Shown here one piece after another: positions 50,022 to 59,585 of a stretch of DNA of 64,000 bases. The position numbers and the translations under genes were made by a program. The notes beneath the pieces were generated by a model. It was not told the DNA's origin. It searched no databases and was given only the letters and a program-made list of their open reading frames with translations. The stretch is taken from assembly GCA_036873135.1 (NCBI GenBank), contig JAPTYO010000009.1, positions 27,177,756 through 27,241,755 of the forward strand, written 5' to 3'. This stretch comes from Clarkia xantiana subsp. parviflora. Taxonomy: Eukaryota > Streptophyta > Magnoliopsida > Myrtales > Onagraceae. The number at the start of each line of letters is the position of its first letter. The stretch's first letter is position 1.

Positions 50022-52585
50022 TTCGCGTCATCTTTTCGATGTGTTGAACTCGTTTATGAGCTTGTTTGCCCCCCGGCTTCTATGTTTAGAAACTTGTTGG
50101 AGTTGTTGTTTGTGACTTGTTCGCTTTGAACTACGTCGTATGAACCTGTTTGATACACAGCAGTTTGCATGATAACTTGTTAGTAATATTTCATACCGTT
50201 ATCACTTACTGTGTTTACTGGACGTGGATGACTAGTAGTGTAAACGTAGTCCCCGCAATCGTGACCGATAGCCACTTTCTGATTCAAGATTGCTTGTACA
50301 GTGCGTTGTGCATGTTGTACGTCTTCCTGCATAGCTTGGCGCTATATCAGTTGAAACTTGTCAAGCGACTCGCGTATAGCGACTTAACAAGTAGTATGTT
50401 TGCAATGTGTCATCTTTGCTTGAGCAAGATACTAGTTTATACCGTCTCTTAGTTCCACTCTAAGGCGACGTTGTACAAGACTCTACTTGTAAATTTTATG
50501 AGTTTTAAACAGGGTGCGCACCTGCCAGCGTATATCAACCCGCGTTGGGGAAGCATACGTAAAAACTTTTGGGTTTCTGAAAAAGTGTTTTTCGAACCTT
50601 GAAATTCTTGTTTGATAAAATGTTTGACAAGGTGTTTGATACATAAAATATTTTATAAAGTGTTTGATAAAATATTTGGCAAAAATATTTGTGATACATG
50701 ATTCCCGCGTCCGGGGACCATGTAGCACTTTTGAGAGTATGAATTGTGATGCATGTTTTCTGCGTCCAGGAATCACGCATCACGGCTTTGAAAGTCTGTA
50801 GTGCGGCATTGTCGTCTAGTAAGAGGACTTCCGCTATAAAGGGTGCACCCGTACCAGGAATTCGTAACATGGGATTGTCGTCTAAACAGAGGACATCCGT
50901 TATGCAGAGTGAACCCATAAAAGGAATTCGTATCATGGGATTGTCGTCTAAACAGAGGACATCCGTTATAAAGAGTGAACCCATAAAAGGAATTTGTATC
51001 ATGGGATTGTCGTCTAAACAGAGGACATCCGTTATAAAGAGTGAACCCATAAAAGGAATTCGTGTCATGGGATTGTCGTCTAGATAGAGGACATCCGTTA
51101 TGCAGAGTGAACCCATAAAAGGAATTCGTACCATGGGATTGTCGTCTAGACAGTGGACATCCGTTATGCAGAGTGAACCCATAAAAGGAATTCGTATCAT
51201 GGGATTGTCGTCTAAACAGAGTACATCCGTTATAAAGAGTGAACCCATAAAAGGAATTCGTATCATGGGATTGTCGTCTAGATAGAGGACATCCGTTATG
51301 CAGAGTGAACCCATAAAAGGAATTCGTACCATGGGATTGTCGTCTAGACAGAGGACATCCGTTATGCAGAGTGAACCCATAAAAGGAATTCGTACCATGG
51401 GATTGTCGTCTAGACAGAGGACATCCGTTATGTAGAGTGAACCCATAAAAGGAATTCGTACCATGGGATTGTCGTCTAAACAGAGGACATCCGTTATAAA
51501 GAGTGAACCCATAAAAGGAATTCGTACCATGGGATTGTCGTCTAGACAGAGGACATCCGTTATGCAGAGTGAACCCATAAAAGGAATTCGTACCATGGGA
51601 TTGTCCTCTAAACAGAGGACATCCGTTATAAAGAGTGAACCCATAAAAGGAATTCGTACCATGGGATTGTCGTCTAAACAGAGGACATCCGTTATAAAGA
51701 GTGAACCCATAAAAGGAATTCGTATCATGGGGTTGTCGTCTAGATAGAGGACATCCGTTATGCAGAGTGAACCCATAAAAGGAATTCGTACCATGGGATT
51801 GTCGTCTAGACAGAGGACATCTGTTATGCAGGGTGATTAACCCGTTATCGTATTTGCCCATCCTGTTCTGATTCAAGGGAATGGCTATGAACGTGAGGTT
51901 TTGTCTCTATTCTTGACATGGTAGGCCTTGGTGTTAATCCAAGATATTGCTTGTGGTTGACGCCCGTGAATAGTCGTCGTTTTGATAGTAGATCTTGGTG
52001 TTAAACCAAGATATTGCTTATAGATGACAGCTTCTTGAATAGTCGTCACCTTGGGCAGAGAATTGCTATAAGTTCCTTTTTTGTAGGTATTCCGCAAGTT
52101 GTCCTTGCGTCATATAAGTTGGTTGTGGGCATAGCGCCATTGCTTTGTGTTGCCGGCGCCTTCTTGAGATAGATGCCAACTTAGGAGAAATAAACTCCTT
52201 TTTGGTGTAGGTATGCAAGTATCTTTCATTATGTGTATTTGCAATATGCTGTCTTTGATAGTGTCTTGGGATTAACTCCAAGTGTTTGGCTCTATGATGA
52301 TGTCTTTTTTATGTGGTCATCCATTTGTTGTTGATGATAGACGTTGTCATAACGTATGCTAGATTTTGCTTGCACGTGGTATGATTTCTTGGATTATTGA
52401 TGTAGGTAATAAGCGCGTAGTTTAATTGTCTTCGTGTTTTAATCCAAAAAATATCGTGCAAGAGATAGATGTGTACCTACAAATGTAGATTGACTTTATT
52501 AGATACTTGCGTGTATTTACATTGATTATACTAGAAGTACTAGAATGCGCAAAGTAATCTAAAAGATAGTTGTTTCTCCCGTTTC
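50022..52585. other. Non-coding interior of the Tat-type element between gag-protease and the antisense gene
   Basis: This is where pol would be expected. It contains the 66-bp array, imperfect duplicated phrases such as cttggtgttaa.ccaagatattgctt (about 51928-52020), and no RT, RNase H or integrase motif in any frame examined. Confidence 0.7.
50803..51834 (-). repeat. 66-bp tandem repeat array, about 16 copies
   Basis: A 66-bp unit (anchor atgggattgtcgtct) recurs at exact 66-bp steps from 50869 to 51793 (15 copies). One degenerate copy lies at about 50803. Units vary at a few sites (cagaggac/tagaggac, tataaag/tatgcag). Since 66 is divisible by three, long 22-residue-repeat frames appear in both directions. 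These are not considered genes. Confidence 0.95.
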
Positions 52586-55500
52586 TTATGGCTGGTTTGA
52601 TGACGATGTCGGGTAGTTGGTTGCAACAAATCGCCTCAGTGCACCTAGCGTGATGCATTCTTCGATTTCCCAGTTTAATGGTGGACACATGTTTGTGTTG
52701 TGCCCCCAAGTTTTATGGTACTTGCACCATTCTCTGATGTTGTTGCCCAAGAAAGCTGTCTCCAGGGCAAGCGGACTTGGGAGCTTATTTTCCAGCAGGT
52801 TGACGTAAATGTCTTCGGCCACCGTGTTTAGCGGTGTGAAGATGTTGTCGATATCAAAGTTTGCGTCTTCCTGGTTGTTCGTCTCTGCTCGAACTCCTTT
52901 GTCCCAACTGAGGGGTGTACCCCACCTCAATTCTTGCTCGCATAAGACTGCTGTCTCCAGCTTATCCTTTAGATCCGCCATGGTTTTTGTTGTTTGCCAT
53001 CCATGAGTTCGTCCAAAGAGAAGGAAAGATTTGGCGTTCATGTTTGCATAGAACACGCTTATCACTTCTTCTTTTGTTGCTTTCGCGGTTGAGGCGTTGG
53101 AGGCAAATCTGATGAAGTATTCCATGATTGGCTCGTCTTCTCCCTGCTTAACGAGCCAAATCTGGTGCCATGGTGAGAACTGGATGCTTCCCTGCTGGTT
53201 CCAAACTGTAACAGCTTGTTCCATCAATTGCTTCTTTCTTTCATCAACAACTTTCTGCCTCTTGAAGGAATTTACCATGGCCACATGGTATTGGTGCTTT
53301 GCTCTCAAGGCATTGACGTAACAACGTCTTGCGGTTATCTGATCGCCGAGCACTTCCCCAATCCCATGTTCTGTTGGGAACTTCATCTTTTGGTGGACGG
53401 TGGAGGGCACAATCACATAGGGATTGATCGTTGTTCGTCCCAAGATTCCGTTGTAGGCTCCGAGGGATTCTACAATTACGAAAGTGACGTTGATATGCAA
53501 TGCTCTCCATCCCTGGCCAAGGATGACAGGAAGTGTGATTGTACCCAAGGGTTGTGCGGCTGCTCCTGCGAAGCTGACTAAAGAGAAGGTTCCTGGGGAC
53601 AAGTCCTTGACAGATTTTCCTAGTTGCTCCAGGACTCTGACATGTAGAATGTCAGCAGAACTTCCACCATCCACAAGAATTCTTTTCACATCGTACCTGT
53701 CAATGTCCATGGTAATGACTAAAGCATCATCGTGGGGGTAAACGATATGCTTTAAGTCTTCCCTGGAGAATTGGATGACTGTGTCTTCTTGCTCAGGCTG
53801 CTTGCGCTTTCCGTACTTTGGCAGAGTTGCTGCTTGGGATGCATAAATGTCCCGAGCGTTAGATATTTGTCCTCCTGCGGCAGGCCCTCCGTGTATAACG
53901 TTGATTACACCTCGCTTGGCTGGCGGAGGGTTGTCATTGACCTTCTCTTTTCCCTTGTTTCCTCTTTTCGACGAATCTGGTTGAGCCTTTCTCGAGGGGT
54001 TATTGCCCTGATCAAAAAATTGCTTCAATTCGCCATTTAGGACGAAGTTGTTGATTCGGAAGCGTAGACTGACACAGCTATCGGTCTCATGGCCGAAGAC
54101 TTCGTGGTTTTCACACCACTTGTCCTTGTCTCTTCCCAATGGGCCTTTCCTGAAGTTGTTTGGCTCCTTCCACATATTTGCGTCCTTCATTTCCTTCAAA
54201 ATTACAGACAGTGGGGCATTCAGAGGGATGCAGTCGGCAAGATTTACTTCCTTTGGCTTCTGAAAATCCCCTTGGAAAGGTCTTTTCGGCTGAGGTTGCC
54301 AATTCCTTCCTTGTTGACCACTTGAGTGTGGTTTTGGTTGGTTCTGCTTTGGATTATCTTTTGCCTTTGCTACAGCGATTTTTGCCTTGTTCTGGCTTCT
54401 GAATCTTTCAAGGTCTATGTACTCCTTGACTCTTGCGGCTAATTCTTCCATGGATTCCGCTGGGCGCTTTGCCATTTTCTCAGCTAGGGCATTGCCTCTT
54501 CGTCCGAGATTTCGAATGAATGCTCGAACGATTTCTCCTTCGGTCAGGTTCCCCTGAATGTCGGAAATGTTCTGATTGAAGCGGACGTAGTAGTCGGCCA
54601 GGGACTCTTCGTTTTGTTGTTGGACGTCGTCCAAAGCGTTTGCCCCTTTTAACAACGTGCGCTCGCCCATGTACCGCTGAATGAATTTGGCCTTAAGGTC
54701 CGCCCATGAAGTAATAATGGCAGTGAGAAGAACCAGTGCGCTGCAGATCCGGCAAGAGTTTGTGAAAACGTCATTGCGAAGTGATGCGGGTTCTTTGTTC
54801 TGCCTAGCAGAGAGGCCTCGTGCTTTTGCACATGTTCAATTGGGTCTCCTTTTCCACGGTAGGGGTCACCTCCAATTCGGTACAGTGCGTCTGGCACGCG
54901 ACTGTTCACCAAATGGTCAGCGAATGGGTGAGACGCCGTTTCTTCAAGAGCGTGCATTCCCTTCATTTTTGCCTCCTTCATCTTCTTCTCCACCATTTCT
55001 TCTAACATCTCGGCGGTAAATCCTTTTACCGGTTCAGCATAACCTGTTGAAGGATTTTGCTGACCATTGTTGCGATAGATGTCAGATTGATCCCTGCTTG
55101 TGGCCTGACAAGGATCGTCTCTTGTTGGTTGCTACGGGTGGTAGAATGGGGGCTGCCTTTCGTTCCTCCACTGTTGGGCTCCTTGGAAAGGAGTGTATGA
55201 CCGTGCAGGTTCATATCTTGCTTGTTGGTGTTCGCCCTTGAAAGGATTGCCATAGCGAGTAGTGTCTTGCGACATCTCTCTTGCTGGCGCAGCATACTGT
55301 TGGTTGGCCGGAGGTGGCTGAGCTGCGTATCCTTGGTTTTTTAAAGACTCGCGGAATGCGAGTAACTCTTCCAGCGCTGCCATCATTGCTGGAGTAACGG
55401 TGGGCATCGGGTTTGCCCCCGGTCTTTGTTCGCCTTGCGGCATCTCCGTTTGGGATTCATCTTCGTGCATTTCTGGCTCGAAACCAGGTGGATGTGCGTG

Positions 55501-55716
55501 GTGTTTGTCTTTTGGCTCATTGTGCTGTGCGTTGGGCAAATTGTCAGTCGGTATGGATGAAGCTACGGAAGTAGCTCTTGGGATGTGGGAGGGTCCCGAC
55601 TGGCTCCCAGCTGGAGCTTGGCCTCCTGTTCTTTTGTTTGCCGGGGACTTCTTGGGACGTCCAGGCCTTTTCCTTGAGTTTTTCACCTCGTCGGGAGGGT
55701 TGTGATCACTCGCCAT
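52586..55716 (-). pseudogene. gag-protease polyprotein with a second gag-like domain; one stop and one frameshift
   Basis: The frame starts at 55716 with a basic N-terminus, is interrupted by TAG at 55132-55134, and resumes in the same frame to about 54710. There a one-base shift moves it into the 694-codon frame 54670-52586. That frame carries the end of the Gag core (about residues 22-90, SLADYYVRFNQ) and a zinc-binding-like WCENHEVFGH...C motif (185-199). An aspartic protease follows, with active site VDGGSSAD (333-340). After it lies a second gag-like segment (about 485-580), ending in WCKYHKTWGH...C (648-662). Gag would form the particle and the protease would cleave it. The two lesions make the polyprotein inactive as written, unless read through. 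Nothing resembling reverse transcriptase follows. Confidence 0.85.
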
Positions 55717-55749
55717 GACTTCTGCGGTATGGTAGCTTGTTGTTCGAAT

Positions 55750-55765
55750 CGCTCAGACGGCGCCA
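55750..55765 (-). other. Primer-binding site of the Tat-type element
   Basis: Two bases into the internal region, the minus strand reads tggcgccgtctgagcg. tggcgcc is the usual start of gypsy-type PBS sequences complementary to a tRNA 3' end. The rest is a weaker match. Confidence 0.65.
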
Positions 55766-55766
55766 A

Positions 55767-56657
55767 TGTTGCGTCCGGATGAACTAAGTCGTGGGGATGC
55801 GTCTATTCGCGTGGTTGTGCGGGCCTTTGTAACCCTTCCGTTGGGAGGAGGTTGGGCCACTGACGAGTGTTCAGGCTTGCTCCCGTACGAAGTCTGTATC
55901 TCGGTATGGTTGTGACTCGGCAAGGTTGTGACCCGGCGAGGTTGTGACCCGGCAAGGTTGTGACTCGGCAAGGTTGTGACCCGGCGAGGTTGTGGCCCGG
56001 CAAGGTTGTGACCCGGCAAGGTTGTGACTCGGCAAGGTTGTGACCCGGCAAGGTTGTGACTCGGGCGTCGGATCCTGCACAAAGGACCAATGCTAGCACG
56101 GAGAGGGGGGGTGGTGCTAGCGGAGCCCTCTCCGATGCTTAAGTCACTATAGTGGCAAAAAAGGTAATTTCTAGAGAGAGAGAATTTCTAGAGAGAAGTC
56201 AGAGCTCAAAATACCAAAGTTGGGCAAATGAGAGAATGTGTGAAAATGGGTGGCCAAGACCTCCTATTTATAGGCTTTCTTGGGACCGGACCCGGTTTTA
56301 GAGCGGTTTGATGACGGTTCAAGATCATGCGGTAACCGTCATCCATATTGGTAATGTGCGAACTTGACTTCTCTACACGCAACGGTAATCGCGGATACGG
56401 TAGTCGCGCGATACCCGTAAGGTAATCCGGACCTCGTCGAATTTGGGCAATTTGGCGAGGTCCCAATCCGGACGTCCGGATTGCAAGCAACCCGGACGTC
56501 CGGGTTGCTACAACCCGGAGGTCCGGTCCGGACGCGCGTAAAGGCGCTTCCGGACCGTTTTGATACCGTGGGAGGTGTTTTTAAACCGAGATGTAATTTT
56601 CGATACGATTACGAGGCCCGAAATGTAAACACGAACCCGAGGGACATTTATCCATCA
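55767..56657 (-). repeat. 5' LTR of the Tat-type element
   Basis: Nearly identical to 44913-45823. The minus-strand TATA motif is at 56264-56273. The 16-bp tandem unit is present 10 times at 55908-56064. A rearranged aacccggacgtccgg segment near 56460-56525 accounts for further length difference. Confidence 0.92.
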
Positions 56658-57397
56658 CTCACCATGTTTAGAACACAAGTATTACTGTTGTTGAAAGACA
56701 AGGTATGAAGTATAAATGTTGTTGAAAAAGAATGTATGAAGTATTAATGTTGTTGTTATATGGTGTCTGAAACTCGTATTAGGGCGAGGCGTATTTCCGT
56801 CATTTCAACTTGGAACGTAATTTGGGGGAAAAAAAACATTTGGCACGTGACAGGCACACTGCATTTTTGGGTAATTTAAGAATTTTCGAATTTATTTTGT
56901 CACGTGACCAATACGATAAAATTTAAACTCAAAATTTGACGAAGATACCAAATTGCGACAAAAATGGAACTTGAGACATTCGATATTAACAATATGATCT
57001 TAAGACACCAAGCTGATCTATGAGGTAAACTTGGGACAATAAATAGGTTCTTTAACTCTATATTTAAAGTGCTTACGAGGGGCTCACCTCATTAAAAGAT
57101 GTGAACTTAATTATACTATTGCCAGACAAGAAATAGTTAAATGTAGTGCCGGACTAGTTAATTATGTGTTTAATGTTTATTGCTTCTTTTTTCGTTTCCT
57201 ATGAAACTTGAAAGAGAGAAAACAAACCATAAATTAGAGTGGGAATATCTAGGGTCTTTCTATTATGCTCCAAGAGTGTCATGTTTTTGGTTTTTTTTAT
57301 TAGTAGGGTGGATTTAATTGTAACATATGTAAAACTTTAAAAGTATGAAAAATATGAAATTTTTTAACCACACCTATTATTTGCATCATACTATTAA
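56658..57397. other. Intergenic with an unclassified dispersed repeat
   Basis: 56870-57060 is related, in inverse orientation, to 43400-43560. It contains two CACGTG sites (56844-56849 and 56901-56906). No gene is visible. Confidence 0.45.
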
Positions 57398-57917
57398 GGG
57401 TTAACAGGTCTTTTGGTCCATGATGTTTGACATCTTTTGAATTTTGGTCATGATGTTTGTTTTTGCCTAGTTTTGGTCTCATATGTTTGCATATTTTTTT
57501 AGTTTTGGTCTTTCCGTTACATTCCGTTAAGTAACATGTGCAACTCACGTGATCCACCCTAAACTTTTAATTTTGTTCAATTTGACCCCAATTGGACTAG
57601 GTCCAACTGACCTAGCCCAGATCTATGTCAGTTGGACCTAATCGTCTAATTTGTGGTGAATTTTAAAACTTTGGGACTAAATTGAAAAAAAATAGTTAGG
57701 AAAGTATTAGAGGGACTAAATTGAACAAAATTAAAAGTTTAGGGTGGATCACGTGACTTGCACATGTTACTTAACGAAAAAAATGGACGGAATGTAACGG
57801 AAAGACCAAAACTAAAAAAATATGCAAACATATGAGACCAAAACTAGGCAAAAACAAACACCATGGACCAAAACCGAAAAGTCGTCAAACATCATGGACC
57901 AAAAGACCTGTTAACTC
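57398..57917. mobile_element. 520-bp MULE-type MITE
   Basis: Long TIRs start gggttaacaggtcttttggt on the left, mirrored as gagttaacaggtcttttggt on the right. The exact 9-bp target duplication tactattaa lies at 57389-57397 and 57918-57926. The inner part shares gcac/gtcacgtga and ccctaaac motifs with the MITE at 43578-44414. There is no coding capacity. Confidence 0.9.
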
Positions 57918-58074
57918 TACTATTAATAATATCAATTTCCCTCTATGGTTCACCTTTAGGGCAATAGAAAAATACAAAAAAAAATACTCAAAGCATGGTA
58001 CTCTTGGAGCATGATAGACTATCTAATTCATTTTCTAGTTTTTTATTTTCATTAGTATTTTAACCCCCTAAAAG

Positions 58075-58437
58075 CAGTGTTATCAGAACCGGACCGGACC
58101 GGCGGTCCGACCGCGGTCGGACCGGAACCGGACCCCTACACGGTCCGGTTTGCTCATTTCCGGAGGATGTAAGCGAACCCGGTTCTAAAGTCCGGTTTTC
58201 ACCGAATCGGCCGGTTTTGGGCGAACCGGGCGGTTCGCCGGTTCACCGGTTCGAACTTTCCTTTCATTAAAAAAAAAACAAAAAAAACCAGGTCGGACCG
58301 GCGGTCTGGATTATTATATCATATATATTATATTATATGGACCAGCAACCGAACCGGATCGGACCGGCGGTCTGACCGGTGAACCGGGAACCGGCCCCCT
58401 TGCCGGTTCGACGTCCGGTCCGGTTCTGATAACACTG
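58075..58437. mobile_element. 363-bp hAT-type MITE
   Basis: The TIR is cagtgttatcagaaccggac, mirrored at the right end (ttctgataacactg). The exact 8-bp target duplication cctaaaag lies at 58067-58074 and 58438-58445. The interior is made of ccggtccgacc-type motifs. Confidence 0.93.
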
Positions 58438-58445
58438 CCTAAAAG

Positions 58446-59585
58446 CTTATATGTCGGGTACATAATTAGTTATTTTTATATCAAACTCATAATATGTCAC
58501 TAAAAAAACAAAACTGTCGGAGGCACTTAAGGCGAGCACCTCACGTCTCAGACAGAGGCGCGTCAGGCCGTAACAAGGTAATTGCTTGACTAAAGGTCTA
58601 CGCCTCAGCTATAAGGGGTGATGATGTTGCTGCTCGCCTTACCTCACATCAGCGTCTCAAATGATGAAGCGAGCGCCTTCGACAACACTAGTTTAGGAAA
58701 AATAATAGGGATTACTTAAAAAGTGAGACTTAAACGCCATGGATTTTCAATGTGAAAATATTTTATATAATATTAAAATAAAAAAAAAATAAAAAAACTT
58801 AAATTATTTAAAAAAAATATATTGAATAAATAAAAACAACTGGGTTGCCGAAGTCGGGCTAGGCCTGAGTCCTCGGGGCCAGGCCAGCGTTCGGACCCAA
58901 GTAAGAGTAAGTGTATTTTTTATCATTATCCAGTCTAGATTAACTAATACCATGGTTTAGATGAAACTAATAAATGAGTTGATATTCAGAATAAGTAATA
59001 ACTAATATCAACAAATTTACAATCCAAACATATTATAAGCTAATAAATTTATAATACATTAAACCAAACTTATAAGTGTTCAGGTGTGACTGATGTGAGA
59101 GATTAAGAGTTTGTATTAGTGAAAACACGATGATGCGTTAACAGTACTCCATATATATAGTACAAAGTAATACAAGGAAGGGCATGTTCAATTTGATGCA
59201 TTAGCTGAAAACAAGATGATACCTTAATTGTTTTGAATTGTAAGAAGTATTCCATAAAGTGGAAACTAAAAGATAAGAGCTAACGAATTGAAAAATAATA
59301 GCTCACCATCCAATGGTCTCCATGTATACCTACCTGCACCACTTAGTTCAACAAAAAAGTGTTATATACTCTTCTTCTCTCTGCTTAACACGAAAACGAA
59401 ATGCTCTCATAATCAATCAGTCAATTACACAAATACGAATAACTATTATAGTCTATTTACAAGGAAGGAAGGGCATGTATCGCACAAATGCAAGAGCAGA
59501 GAGCAGTGTTTTCCTTTCGAACCCAATGAATGGCAACATGTACGAGGAGCAGAGAGACAAAACTAGAATCAAACCCCGCATACGC
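58446..59585. other. Intergenic, 3' flank of ALIX
   Basis: 58515-58692 has weak inverted ends (gtcggaggcacttaaggcgag and gcgagcgccttcgacaac), suggesting another small hAT-like MITE, but target duplications were not seen. The rest is AT-rich; the part near 59300-59585 is the likely 3' UTR of ALIX. Confidence 0.4.

Larger units (their letters stand above)
44913..56657 (-). mobile_element. 11.7-kb Tat-type Ty3/gypsy retrotransposon lacking RT, RNase H and integrase
   Basis: LTRs of 911 bp (44913-45823, the 3' LTR) and 891 bp (55767-56657, the 5' LTR) flank the element. The PBS (tggcgcc...) and PPT (cttgactcgggggcaag) are in the expected places for minus orientation. Flanking pentamers atcac and ctcac match at 4 of 5 positions. 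From the 5' LTR inward: gag and protease (55716-52586, two lesions), a 66-bp tandem repeat array (50803-51834), then a plus-strand, antisense five-exon gene (47684-50021) and a 36-bp repeat array before the 3' LTR. No reverse transcriptase, RNase H or integrase motif is seen anywhere. The plan, with an antisense extra ORF near the 3' LTR and tandem repeats, is known for Tat-lineage elements. The loss of pol makes this a non-autonomous derivative. Confidence 0.9.

Noticed and set aside
50803..51834. CRISPR-like array
   Set aside because: Units are contiguous 66-bp direct repeats without unique spacers, in a plant LTR retrotransposon; no cas genes.
50535..51876. Two long minus-strand frames (419 and 367 codons) with 22-residue repeats
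   Set aside because: They are produced by the 66-bp tandem array, whose length is a multiple of three; several frames are open on both strands and no domain is present.
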